Assembly: GCA_034008185.1 (NCBI GenBank)
Contig: CM067082.1
Coordinates: forward strand, 5,998,984-6,062,983
DNA from: Gorsachius magnificus
Taxonomy: Eukaryota > Chordata > Aves > Pelecaniformes > Ardeidae
Reading direction: 5' to 3'
Length of the DNA: 64,000 nt
Position 1 is the stretch's first letter. Every line of letters begins with the position of its first letter. Under the pieces are notes generated by a model. The model saw nothing but the letters and a program-made list of their open reading frames with translations, was not told where the DNA came from and made no database searches. Below are positions 38,311 to 50,069 of this stretch, piece by piece. The position numbers and the translations under genes were made by a program.

Positions 38311-39083
38311 GGTAAGGAAATAAAGATTACTTACCAATTACTGTCAAGGGCAAAATAGACTTGAAACCTGGAAAAATATTTTTTTTCCAATTAAAAGAGA
38401 TTCTGATAGTGAGAAACAAAGATAAAAAGATTAAAACAACACCTTCTCCCTACCTGAGAGTCTTTCTCCATCCCACCTTCACGTCTTCCCTCCTGAGCCC
38501 TCTCCCCCGAGGGGCGCAGGGGTGGGCTGGGGGTCGCGGTCAGTCCCTGCCAGCCCCTGGGGGCCGCTCCTCCCTCCTCACCCGTCTCCCTGCTCCAGCG
38601 CGGGCCCTTCCCCGGGCTGCAGTCCCTCAGGGACAACCTGCTCCCGCCTGGGCTCTCCACGGCCGCAGCTCCTGCAGGAAAGATCCCCCTGCTGCGGCCT
38701 GGGGCCCTCCCCGGGCTGCAGGCTGGGGCTCTGCTCCAGCGGGGTCTCTCCAGGGCTGCAGGGGATCCCTGCTGCGGGCCTGCAGCACCTCCTGCCCTCC
38801 TCCTCCTCCTCCTCCTGCGGCCTGGGGCTGCCTCTGCTGCTGCTCCCTCCTTGCCTTCCTCCTCCTCGGCCTGGGCCGCCTCTGGCCCTTTCGGAAACCG
38901 GTTTTGCCCCCGGCACCCCCAGCTTGGCTGAGGGGCTCAGCTGTGCCTTGTGGTGGGGCCCTTGGAGCCGGCTGGGACCGGCTGTGTCCGGCACGGGGCA
39001 GCCCCGGCCTCTCCCCTCAGGGGCTGCCCTGCAGCCCCCATGCCAACACTGGCACCCAGGCACGCTGCCGTACAACCAGTACA
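38311..39083 (-). mobile_element. Solo avian ERV LTR, GC-rich, truncated at one end
   Basis: The plus strand reads as the complement of a common avian LTR. Landmarks in order: 'ttaccaattactgtcaaggg', 'gcaaaatagacttg', a run 'gataaaaagattaaaacaac', 'ctcccccgaggggcgcaggg', 'gggtcgcggtcag', repeated 'gctgcag..' blocks, 'cttggagccggctggga', 'ctgcagcccccatgccaaca' and the terminus 'acaaccagtaca'. The high end CA is at 39082-39083. The low end, which would be the LTR's 3' part on its sense strand, has decayed before about 38311, so no target duplication can be verified. Local GC is very high at 38450-39060. The open frames at 38361-39191, 38522-39274 and 38578-39105 on both strands are products of this GC-rich repeat and not genes. 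Confidence 0.8.
38795..38816. repeat. (CCT)n microsatellite within LTR
   Basis: About seven CCT/TCC units in tandem, embedded in the GC-rich LTR. Confidence 0.7.
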
Positions 39084-39089
39084 CTCCAG

Positions 39090-42055
39090 AGTTATCCCAA
39101 GACATTCACATGGATGACAGGGAGCGTGCTCTGGATTTACTGTCTTTCCAGACGCCGCTTTTTAGCTGTGAGTCTATTTTGCCACCTATGAAAAGTCTCA
39201 GCAGCCGTACCGGTGCCAAGCTGGGTGCACAGAGAGAAGTGCTACCACTGTTCTGTGGACAGAAAACCCAGTGACAATCCCTGGTCTGGTCACTCAACCA
39301 GAAGAGCAATCTCTACATCCAAAGGCAGCAGGATTGAAAGCCACCTTTAATAACCTCCTAGTCCCAAAACCCCAAGACCACTACTGTATTAGGAACAGAG
39401 ATGTGGAAGGTTTTTTTTATTTTTCCTCTTGAAAGTGAGCATCCTTTTTCATGTCTATAATTCAGTTAATGTTTTTTCCATCACCAGGTTTCCTCTGTTC
39501 ATCATTTTCTCATTTTAGAGATCTGTCAGTGGAAGGTAATGAAAATGTAAGCAAGCCAGTGTTGTGTGGGTGGGAAGTAAACTTTGGTGTTAAGTCAAAA
39601 ATCACAGTTTGAGGTCTGGGTGCACTTCCAGTGGTAATTCAGTTGGTAAATCAACCAGTTTGTCCTATCATCAAGCTGTCATTTCTAAGCAGTGCTGCAC
39701 CAGGTTCCTGCCAGACACTATTAAGCAAGTCATTATTATTTCAGCCCCATTAGCTAACGGGATACACCTCTCTACCCAAGTAAAGATGCTAGTCAGCTTT
39801 GCCTTGAAGCAGTATATTCAGCATTTAGCTTCTGAGATATGGCTTCCTACACCATTACTTAATATCAACTCAAACTGTGGGGCAAAGAACAAAGTGTTCA
39901 GGGGTGAGATAACCTGATCCCTTCTTCGTCTGGTTGTGGTGGCAGGTAGTGAAGGCAGCCTTGGGACCAGGAGCTACAGATTCCATCAGGAAAAGAATAA
40001 AACAACAGTCCTAGTTTCCTAGCTGAACATGGTGGTCAGTTCATTCCACCTGCCTCCTCCTTCCACCTTCAGTTACCTTTGAAAACTGAATACATGCTAT
40101 GAAGCCACTTAGCTGCCTTTGATAACTTCTGCCCTGGCCTTAGTTACTAAAGGATCAGGATTTGAATTTTGCTCCCATTTTGTCAGAGGTAGCCAGACTT
40201 GCTGGGCTTCAGGACCCAGAGGGTTTCCTCCTCTCTCAGCCCGATAGCTGCAAGGCTGCTGCAGTTCTGTATTCCCAGGTCTAGTCCAGGGTGAGGCTGA
40301 GCATGTGTTCCCAATAGACACACACACATACACTGCAGACTCCACACATGCCCGGGTACACAGACCAATGCAGACAGAGATTACTTTTTTTTTTTTATTG
40401 ATTTTATTGACATCCACATGAACAAACCCAGCACTCACAGAAACATGAGCAAAGATGGCTCAATCCTCTCCTCCCCTCTGGCTGATCAGAATTGAAGGTT
40501 GCTGTTGGAATACACACACATGATGTGAGTCTCCCCAGCAGCTGGTCAGGACCCCCAGTATGTCCAGCCCCTGGACCATGGTCTCCTCCAGTTACTGGCA
40601 CCCAGACCTCTTATTCCTGTTGCCAGCCAGCCCACCTTGCAGTTCACTGCTCTTGTTTTTCCCCAGTTCACCTCAATCCCTCCCTTTCCCCACCTTCAGT
40701 TCTTCCTCTAAACATACCATAATACATTTTGCACGTTTCCATAATCCCCTTAAAACCTTCCATCCTAATTTTTACACAATCACAAAAGGCTTTTCCCATG
40801 ATAAGTCCTGTACCCCTTTAGGCAACAAACTGTTCAGGTGGCGTGGCTTTCCAGTGGAGGAGTGTCTTTGGTTGGCTCCTCCTGATGGGTTCCACACCAG
40901 GGCAATGTTCTCGTCCTTCTCCTCTGAAGCTGTGAGGAGCAGCTGGTTCAGTGCTCTGGATTTCAGTGGTTAGGTTTTCACCATGCAGACAGATGGTGAA
41001 TCTGTGCTTAATGTTTTGTGCTCTATCCCTGCTCATCACAGACATTTTCGCCTCCCTCAGCATTTAATACCTGTCTAATTGCCTAGTTTTAAGGGGTCTC
41101 TGCATAGTTTCCCCACCTTCCTTTCCAAGCTTCTTATTTTTCATAAAGATTGAAGAAAAATATGGGTTTTTTCCAAGCATCTCTGTCCTGCGGCCCTAGA
41201 AAAGGTTATTGCAGCAGCACTCCAGCAGATGGCTGGCTTCTGTCATGAAAAAAACTCTCCCAAGGAAAGCACATCGTACAGCAGCACATTTACAGGAAAG
41301 AGCAGAGATTTATTTCCTTCGGCTATTGATTAATACAGCAGTTGTCTTTCCACTTTGGATTCGTAAATGAAATTTGAAATAAAAACAACCCTGTGCAGTT
41401 CAAGGAAGACAAATATGACAAAGCAAAGTAAATTGCTGACATGAAAAGATTCACTATCCCCTAAAGAAAAGCCACAAAACTCCATTCCTGGTTCAACTGG
41501 TACTTCTTAAGTATTTAACACTTTTATTCTAGCTGAATTGTCTCTGGGTCATGCTAAAATAAGTGCTGTTCCCCTTCCCTAGAACCAAAGGGAAAAGGCT
41601 GAATGTATTTTAAGCAAACAGATTTGTCTCAGTAGGAGAGTGAAAGATGAAACAAAAAAAGGCCAGGTGAGATGATCTTGTACTTGAACATTCAGATCTG
41701 TGAATTAAATTGAGTGTGCTCAATAGCAAAGCAAGCAAATCTTCAAAAACTGGGAGCTGTTGGACTCAGGTCACTTCTGACAGAAACGTGCCCTGAAATC
41801 TTCCAGCTTTAAGACTCATCTAATGCAAAAGTAGGTAAAACCAAATTCTTCCTGACTATTGAAGTAAAAAAAAAGGGGGAAAAGGGCACTGAATCTCTCA
41901 TAAATGATGTACACGGAAGTTTATCCAGAACTGATGCACTGGTACCATCACTGCCATCTCTGCAATAGCTAAGCTGACAGACAATTTGTTGTTTGCCACT
42001 GCATCCAGTAAAGGGATGCAGTTATGACCAGGGAGCTGTGGGGTGAATACTGTAG
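39090..42055. other. Non-coding stretch, no gene seen
   Basis: Contains a T run at 40385-40397 and a moderately GC-rich area at 40200-40720. Open frames at 40109-40438 (minus) and 40560-40973 (plus) have no recognised domain. No splice-supported exon identified. Confidence 0.45.
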
Positions 42056-42059
42056 CACA

Positions 42060-42580
42060 GTGAATCACAGAAAACAGTCTTAAGGGACTTCCAGAGACTC
42101 TCATCTAGTCCATGTTCCTGCTCTACACAAATCTGTCCTAGTAGTGCTTTTTCAAATTCAAAAAACCCCAAACCCCAAGGAACACCAAACCCCAAAGTTT
42201 CCAAGAATAAAGATTTCACGTCTATTTCAGTAGGCTTGCGAGTACTGTTTTTTCCTCTGACAATTTATCTTTAGCTCCCTAAAGACAACTGAAGTCCATT
42301 TCTTGTTGACCTAACCCAGATGGATATGCAGAAAAATCTACTACCTTTCTCCTTTCAGCAACCTTCTACATATTTCAGGATTTCTGTCATGTCCACCCTC
42401 AATTTCCTCTTTGCTAGGCTAAACAAGTCATTCCTTTCAATCTGTTTCCTTAGGCCATGTTTTCCTGACTTTTGAGCATTCATCCAGCTCTCTCAATACT
42501 GTCCAGTTCAGCCACTTCATTCTTGTAATGCAGGGCCTGAAACAGAACATAGTAGTGAGTGTTGTATAAAGCTAGTGTTT
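42060..42580 (-). mobile_element. Ancient CR1 LINE remnant
   Basis: Minus-strand landmarks of an old CR1: GTGAATCACAGAAAAC near 42060, 'catctagtccatgttcctgc', then 'cttctacatatttcagga', 'gtcatgtccaccctcaattt', 'gctaggctaaacaagtca', 'ccatgttttcctgac' and 'ctgtccagttcagccac'. This covers the CR1 RT C-terminus and 3' UTR with many substitutions and no open frame. Confidence 0.7.
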
Positions 42581-42839
42581 GAGAGTATTGAACAAGCATC
42601 TTTCGGTCTGCAAATGAAAGCGCGTGCTCTACCATACGGCTGTTGTCAATTCAACGTGTGCCTTTCTTTTTTGTTAGTGTAATGACCTTTCCAGGTGAAG
42701 AGGTGAAGGAATTAAACGTATTTGCCTGTGTTCCAAATAACTGTATGTGAATTTATATTTGGAATGTGAATGCACCCATAAAAGTATTTTGAAAAGTATT
42801 TCAAAGGTCCTCCCTCACATCCCATCTGCATCATACGAA

Positions 42840-43040
42840 CGAATGGACCCATAGGTCATCTAGGGCAGTATTTTCTGTCTGACAATTGTCATCCTTGATG
42901 TTTAAAGAAGGTACTGTTAACCTCATAGGCAATCACTGTGGGATGCTGTGGGCATGGGAAAATGTTTTAATTCCATGAGAGAGAGATTGGTTAATGCTTT
43001 TAAGTCTGATAGTTTATGTTCCCTTCTAAAAGCATGGTAT
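42840..43040 (-). mobile_element. Probable ancient CR1-like remnant
   Basis: Phrases 'ggtcatctagggcagtattt', 'tgtctgacaattgtcatcc' and 'caatcactgtgggatgctg' resemble the complement of old CR1/L3-type 3' regions ('gtccatctagcccagtat...'). Strongly diverged, so the call is tentative. Confidence 0.4.
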
Positions 43041-43044
43041 AATC

Positions 43045-45670
43045 CTCACTTATGAAGCTTGTTCAAGATCTCAGGCTGCTAAATTGTTGGGTCCAGCAAT
43101 CTGTCACATCCCATTAAATCAATTTATTCACCTTCCTTAAGAAGTAATGGATTAGTAGATACAGGGGAAATGACATAATCATACTTCATGCTTCTGCTGG
43201 CTTTTGGTAAGGTCCGATGTGACATTTTTAGATACAGACAATGAGCAAAAGATGACGTGTGAATGACAGATTGGAAAATCATTCCCCAAAGCAGTCAGTG
43301 TGAGCGGAGATGCTGAGTAGGCTCCTAGCAGTCTCTGTACTGAATCCACAGCTACTGAGTTATCTTCATTAAAGACTTGAATGACAGAAGAGGGTGAATT
43401 TTAGTAAATGTGCAGCTAAAGCCATGACGGTTGAAAAAAGCTGATATGAAGTTATTTCTCTTTATTCATATTTATTTACAAAGGGATGAGCATGTGCAGT
43501 TACTGACATAGACTTCACTATACAGGCTAATTAGAGAGGTATAAGCAACAAGCAACAAGGCTGGCAAAAGCTTTTGAGAATATGAAATAATCTGATTTGT
43601 TTAGGCTAGAAAAGTGCTGGGGGGACATGACCCAACGGCACTATTCAACTGTCTAATCAGATAATTTCTTTGGTTTAAAGAAGTAATGATTAACTTTTCC
43701 CAGTTCATTCTGCAGAGGCAGTTCATAGCAAAGGACATGTTTGAAAAACCTTCTAACTTTAGTAACTGTCAAGAATTAGGAAATTAATAGTAGTATATGA
43801 GGGCAATCTTCCTTACCCAGGTGAGACAGGCTTCCACTGGGATGGTCTAAGTTATCAGGTTCATTTGGTGGCCTACACGGCAAACCCAGTCCATGAGGCA
43901 CTTCTATCTAGTTCATAGTCTTCCTCCCGTAGAAGACTGGAGGAGCTGTTTGACGAGTAAATGCCATGTGAGCAGGTTAAAGCCATTTCTTGAGCCAGAA
44001 TAGCTGTCTGAGGGCATCGCTTACACTGCAGTGATACTGCCTCACCAGGGAGCTTCCAAAACTGGGAGTCACCTGCGAAGGCAGCTGAGGCCAGATGATG
44101 CTGATACAGGATTGACTAGGGAGATCATTCTAGAGGAACTGTGGCTTTCTATATATTAATTAGTTCAGAAATAAATCACTTGCAGAGCTAAATGTTCACA
44201 CTTTTCCTTATCTGTGTGAGCCAGGGTCGCTGTTTGGATAAGCCATCAGGTGCCTGTCTGCTGTTGTGCCACCCAAATTTCTGCTAAATGGAATTAACCT
44301 TATGAAGCTATTTATTTGCCTCAAAATGTAATCCCATTAAATCACAGGTAATCTCACAAGTGACTTAAACCCGTAACTTTCAGTGAGGCTGAGCAGAAGC
44401 TTTGTTCCCTGAGTTGTATCTATTTTAGTCATTCATTTATGTGGAGGAATTTCTTGTTGCCTGATAAAATACATGGAAATGGACAGTGAATGTAGGGAAG
44501 GTTCAAAACCTTTAAGGCTCTTTGGTCTCAATGTCTTGACAACATGGATATTTTGTACAGTGAGGTGAATTCTGTACACACACATTGGTGACACTCATGG
44601 AATGAAGCTCATTGATATACCATGTAGCATTACCATTTCTTTGAGTTTTTGAATGACACCGCAGACTCCTTGTAAGACTGTGTTGGAAAGAATATAACTG
44701 TGCTGCTGTGCTCACTGCTGATATTTTGCTCAGTTTGTAATGGGAGTGAGGCATCCTACAGCCATCACAAGCTGTAACACCTAACCAGGATTTTCAGTTT
44801 AGGAGAGGAGCACTCAGCATTGACAGAAGGAGGGGGAATGTTTTCTCAGGCTCCCTCTGAGACCATGAGTTAGATCCTACAGGGAGACATTTTTGAAACC
44901 ACATTGAATGATTCACTAAAATTACTGAGCCAGTTTTGGGCTTCATTGTAATATTTCTTTTCATCACTAGTGAGAAAGCTATAAAAAGCCCATGAAGAAT
45001 CTGTTGGGGCTTTTCACCAGACCCACGTAACCATCATCCCAGTAAAAGGAACATAACAAGCTGAAAAGACCAGACAGAGATTAATGTCCCATCTGGTGAA
45101 ACAAGAGCAATTCCTTAACCGCTCTGGCATTTGAGAGAGCAAAGAGGTGGTAAAGGTCAAATCTGACTTCCCATTTCCTAGCTGCACCTACTGATCATGA
45201 CTGATCGTTGTTTCTGATGCTTACTACATTTGTTGCTACCAGAAATGGGTCTGGCCTTGCCCAAGCTAGACCCCAAGTACAGAGTCTTCCTTCATGCACG
45301 ACGTAATTGAGTAACCTGGGAAACCCATATGTGACAGTTAGACAGCTATTCTGTGCATAGGGTAGTTAAGAGGACTTGATCAAAAATGCGTTTTGTGAGG
45401 AATCTAAAAAAAAAAGATGATATTGTTTCACAAGGTTTTGCCCCAACATAAGCTTTTAGCAAAAACCCTGTAATTTTAAATTTTCCCATTAAAAATGTTG
45501 CGAATTCTGGAAGGAAAAAAGGTCATTTTCATCAGGAATTATTTTTAGTGAGGCTTTTTACCTTATATTGATGCTGAGTTTTTCTTTCCTTGTTTTATTA
45601 TTTCTATATTTTTGTTTAGGGCAATTAAATGCATCTCCTCACACACCCATCTGTGGGACAAAACACTTAA
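43045..45670. other. Non-coding stretch, no gene seen
   Basis: No recognised repeat, RNA gene or splice-supported exon. AT-rich, with A runs near 45407-45415. Confidence 0.5.
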
Positions 45671-45675
45671 TGGTT

Positions 45676-46252
45676 TGTCGTGGTCTAACGCTGGCTGGCA
45701 ACTAAGCCCCACACAGCCGCTTGCTCACTGCCCCCACAGTGGGATGGGGGAGAGAAACAGAAGAGTAAAAGTGAGAAAACCCATGGGCTGAGATAAAGAC
45801 AGTTTAATAGGTAAAGCAAAAGCTGTGCATGCAAGCAAAGAAAAGCAAGGAATTAATTCACTGCTTCCCATGGGCAGGCAGGTTTTCAGCCATCTCCAGG
45901 AACGCAAGGCTCTCATAACGCATAACGGTAACTTGGGAAGACAAACACCATCACTCCAAACGTTCCCCCCTTCCTTCTTCTTCCCCCAGATTTATGTGCT
46001 TAGCATGACGTCATATAGTCTGGGATATCCCTTTGGCCAGTTGGGGTCAGCTGTCCTGGCTGTGCCCCCTCCCAGCTTCTTGTGCACCTGGCAGAGCTGA
46101 GAGCTGAGAATTCCTTGGCCAGTCCAAGCACTACCCAGCAACAACTAAAACATCAGTGTGTTATCAACATTCTTCTAGTACTAAATCCAAACCACAGCAC
46201 TATACCAGTGGCTAGGAAGAAAATTAACTCTGTCCCAGCCAAAACCAGGACA
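45676..46252 (-). mobile_element. Solo ERVL-type LTR with perfect 5-bp target duplication
   Basis: A 577-bp element from TGTCGTGGTC to AACCAGGACA, giving TG...CA ends. It is flanked by TGGTT on the left (45671-45675) and TGGTT on the right (46253-46257), a perfect 5-bp target-site duplication as produced by ERVL integrases. Internal landmarks of a very common avian ERVL LTR are in order: 'cggcaactaagc'-like start, 'gtgggatgggggagagaa', 'gagataaagacagtttaata', 'gcaaggaattaattcactgc', 'gcatgacgtcatatagtc', 'ggggtcagctgtcctggc', 'gtgttatcaacattcttc'. In sense (minus) orientation ATTAAA near 45798 would be the poly(A) signal. It contains a CRE palindrome at 46006-46013. No internal viral genes remain. 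The open frames at 45725-45916, 45825-46100 and 46082-46393 are repeat-derived. Confidence 0.95.
46006..46013. promoter_or_regulatory. CRE palindrome in the LTR
   Basis: Exact TGACGTCA, located where the U3 enhancer/promoter of this LTR should be. It is the standard CREB/ATF site. The equivalent position in the related LTR at 24477 has decayed (GGACATCA). Confidence 0.6.
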
Positions 46253-46659
46253 TGGTTAATCCAGAAAACTGTTGCTGTTGTCTTTTCCTCTAGTCTGGCT
46301 ATTTATCCTCCTCCAGAATTTCTCATTTTGTTTCCCAACATTTTCAACTTTCCCAACTTTCAACATCCCAGAGGCTTATTAAATCATGGATAATACAGAG
46401 ATGTTGAACAAGTAATGATTGCACTCTGGTCTAATAAAGGTACTGGGGGTGATCACATAAAATGAGGAGATGCCAAATACATAGAAGGAATTGGTTGTTT
46501 GCACAATGTGGTAAAGTTTGGAAACTCTGCCGGATAAGGTTGCATGGGTTCAAAAAGGAATTATTTATTTCATGAGTGAGACATCTACTGAAAGTTGTTC
46601 GATACCACCCTCTCCTATAGGAACCAACTAAATTATAAATTACTGGAGCAAGGGAGATT

Positions 46660-46797
46660 ATTCTGGGAGAGCTTCACTGCAGATTTGCCCTGTTTTCTCT
46701 AGGCATGTCTCGCTGGCTGCTAGTGGAGTAAGGATTAGGGGCTAAGTGCAGCTTTGGTCTGACTCAGTACCACTCTTCTTATGTTCTTGTAATTTCT
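46660..46797 (+). mobile_element. Ancient CR1 3' end
   Basis: Ends with 'ctttggtctgactcagta' and 'cttcttatgttcttgtaa', the typical 3' terminus of old CR1/L3-like elements, in plus orientation. 'gcctggctgctagtgg'-like sequence precedes it. Strongly diverged, no open frame. Confidence 0.6.
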
Positions 46798-46799
46798 AA

Positions 46800-48435
46800 A
46801 ACACATACATTATCCCAAAGTCTTCAAAACACAACCAGTAAAATCATTCTTTGGGCTTGCCACTCTACTAAGTCACTCTATCATCCTGCCCTAAGCTGCC
46901 TGATGTGCACTCTGTGAAATTCAAGCTTCTTTAGTGTTCCTTCAGAAATCTCACAGTTCTTTCTCCTCCCAAATTTTTCATCTGCTCATATTTTACATTA
47001 CGTCTGAAGACCAAACTTGCAGCTGACACTGATCTTTCTCTGTGTGTTGAAGCCTAATGGAAAGGGAAAAAAAATCTCTGTCTAGTAAATATCGTATACA
47101 TGAGTTATGGATATCCATGTAATAAATTCATATGCTATTTCCCTTTGACCACCTTGCGAGCTCAATACCCTCTAACCTTTCTTCCCAGACTAATTATAAT
47201 ATTTCAAACCTAGAAAAAACATTAAGCAGTTACCATTTAAAATAAGTTATCCTATGTGAGAATATCATCTTCATCTCAAACTTATACCTTAAAATTTTCC
47301 TTCTATGTTTGTCTTGGCTTGAGGCCATGAATAAGCCATATTCAGACTGGGATTATTTTTGTCTTCTGTATATAAAAATCTACAGAACTTTGTTTTCTGG
47401 AAGTCATGGGAGTAGAAATTTGACTTTATCTTTGGTTAAAATTAGATTTTTGCCTCCCAATGGGATGAAAAATATGACTTATAGACCCAAAAGGTACCAA
47501 CATACAAAATTATGCACATTGGAAAGTTATTTCTGCATTGAGAATATTATTTTACATTGAAAATATATGGAGAAAAATGTTAAAGAAATGTTTCTGGCCT
47601 TTTAAAATGGCTTCATGGAGAAGGACGCTTGGGTGGTATAAGCATGGGAATCTATGGTTGACAGGATAAACATCAGCCCCGACCATTTAACATACTAGAT
47701 GACAGGCTAATATAGAGGAAAAAGGAAATGTATGATTAGCGCTTGCTTCGGATGCTCAGCTCCTTTGTATTTGAGTAATAGCCTCATCTCAAATGGGCAT
47801 CGTGAAAGGGTTTACACCCACAGCACTGCTCACCCTCATGCGTTTCCTTCGTGTATGACAGGCACAGTCCCTTACATCTGATTTACTGCTTTCATGCTGC
47901 TGGTAAGTTCAGTTGTAAATTCTCCGGCGTGGTTCTAGAATTAGGCAAGGATGCTCAGCACATGAACAAGTTTTACTAACGTGGAGCTGCTGAGGGATAT
48001 ATCAACCAGGACAAGCTGGAGAACAAACCATTTGAGATCAACAGCTTGTCAAGGATATTTCAGCAAAAATAAGGGTCAGAGTACTGACTAGGATATCAGA
48101 ATAAATTTATTTTCTTACAGGCATTTTTTAGGAGATCATGTGTGACCACAAGGGCATGAAGCTGTTTGTCTCATTCAAAATATAGATTGTAGTATTTTAT
48201 ATCTACATATTCTAAATTCATAATCATATCTTTAATTCTTGCTCCAGTTGTATTTGTCTCTAATCAAAGAATAACTGTTTGATTGCAATGCAATAGAAGT
48301 TTTAAAGAAATAGAGAATATATGCAGAAGTGCGATTATCTAGAAAGACGGTGTATAGCACAATACTTTTATCTCCATACACACTACATTCTCAAGAAGAG
48401 GCTGAAAAAAAATCCTTCTGCCCATATTTAAAGGT
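46800..48435. other. Non-coding stretch, no gene seen
   Basis: AT-rich. The part from 47720 to 47990 has a less biased composition and could be a conserved non-coding segment, but there is no decisive motif. Confidence 0.45.
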
Positions 48436-48439
48436 GAAC

Positions 48440-49340
48440 TACACAAAGTAATGCATTGGTGATATTCAACATACAGTTCTGCTCTGGGCATATATGATGC
48501 CTTTGAGTTCAGCGAGCAGGTGTGTTTGTAAATTAATTAGGACTCTGGAATTCCAGATTCTTTGCTAATTGTAAGGATACCGAGATGTAAGTGGAAAAGG
48601 GGAAGAGAGATGTCTCACTGTCTTAACAGAGATTGAAATATCGTATTTAGGTTTTACTTTCAGCAACCAAAGCCATGTTCACTTTGCCTGGCTCCACTGT
48701 AGTGCCTGTAAAGAGGCACTGATGCTGATTTACCTTATTACAAGGAAATGTGAAGTTGAAGTGCACTCCAGGCAAATCCTTGAAATGTTATTCAATAAAG
48801 AGGAAGAACACTGTTCAATGCTACTCCATTAGGCAAGCTCCATTTTGCAATTCATTGACTACCTGTGCCACTCAGTCATAGACATATTCAGAAGCCCACT
48901 GTATCAATATCATTAAAGGTGTCCTGACTTCAAGTGTGATTTATTACCTTGCTCCAGAACTCAATACCAGAGGAGTTTATCACCTATAGCTGGAGAGAAT
49001 AAACAGCATTTCATTATAGAACTGTACCATTACCTATGATCAGCTACCTGATTTACAGAAGCTACTAAAACTACGGGTAGTCTTAATTTGCAATAATTAA
49101 ATCAGACCTATGTAAATGATGCGATACTTGGCCCTCTTTAATATTTATATAACTAACTAGAACTAAATTATATGTTTGGTTTTGCATTGCTTTTGCAGAC
49201 TATTATGGAGGGAGCCATGTGATTAATCACATTTATTATACATATAGAACTTTGTTCCACTATGCATCCTGCTCATATGTCAGCCCAAAGAGCTGCTTAA
49301 AACAATAACATTTTACAAAAATACTTTTAACAGGTTGGGT
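48440..49340. promoter_or_regulatory. Candidate conserved non-coding / enhancer-like block
   Basis: About 900 bp without repeats or coding potential, rich in homeodomain cores (ATTA/TAAT) and including a 16-bp perfect palindrome with two TGATTAAT sites at 49217-49232. This resembles vertebrate developmental enhancers in base composition and motif content. No conservation data are available from the window alone. Confidence 0.3.
49217..49232. promoter_or_regulatory. 16-bp perfect palindrome with two PBX-HOX-like half-sites
   Basis: ATGTGATTAATCACAT reads identically on both strands. Each strand contains TGATTAAT, the consensus for PBX-HOX heterodimers, overlapping at the central TTAA. Binding is inferred from the motif only. 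Confidence 0.45.
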
Positions 49341-49680
49341 CATCATAAAGAAAGTTTTCTCCTTTTCTCTAGCATAGCATTTTCTGTCCCAAATTATATG
49401 GAAAAGACAAATGGGATCTTATTAAACATTGCACTTGTGATACGGTCTAGGTACAGTATCTCCTAGCTCATCAAATTAAAGGTTACATTTTTATGAAGGT
49501 GATTTGTGTCAATAGAGAGTCAGAAGTTGGTGACTCTGGAGATGGATAAACGTAAACACTGTGCATTAGAGAGATGGAGCAGTATGAGTCTCTCCTTAGA
49601 CAAGTCAGGAAATAAGAAATACTTAGAATTTAATAGGAATAATGACTTGTGTGAGTTATCATTGTTTTTACAACTGTTTT

Positions 49681-50068
49681 TACAGAATCACAGAATCAGA
49701 GAATAAGAGAATGTCAAGGGTTGGAAGGGACCTCGGTAGATCATCTAGTCCAACCCTCCTGCTAAAGCAGGGTCACCCAGAGCAGGTTGCACAGGACATC
49801 ATCCAGGCGGGCTTTGAATATCTCCAGAGAAGGAGACTCCACAACCCCCCTGTTCCAGGGCTCGGTCACCCTCAAAGTAAAAAAGTTCTTCCTCATATTC
49901 AACTGGAACCTCTTGCGCTTCAGTTTGTGCCCATTGCCCCTTGTTCTGTTGCTGGGCACCACTGAGAAGAGTCTGGCTCCATCCTCATGACATCCACCCT
50001 TAAGTTATTTGAACATGTTGATGAGATCCCCTCTCAGTCTTCTCTTCTTCAGGCTAAACAAGCCCAGA
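49681..50068 (-). mobile_element. CR1 LINE 3' fragment with ORF2 remnant
   Basis: Minus-strand CR1 of about 390 bp, beginning ACAGAATCACAGAATCAGAG and continuing with 'gtcaagggttggaaggg', 'cagagcaggttgcacagg', 'ggctttgaatatctccag' to 'aggctaaacaagcccag'. On the minus strand, 49762-49962 still encodes the ORF2 end (around '[19 protein letters not shown]'), but a deletion near 49850 removes the usual 'LPRGAVE' codons. It belongs to the same subfamily as the longer copy at 52195. Confidence 0.92.
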
Positions 50069-50069
50069 T

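Noticed and set aside
38361..39274. Long GC-rich frames of 276 and 250 codons (plus) and 175 codons (minus)
   Set aside because: They lie inside a recognised avian ERV LTR, are open on both strands because of high GC, and translate to low-complexity Pro/Ser/Leu/Arg sequence.
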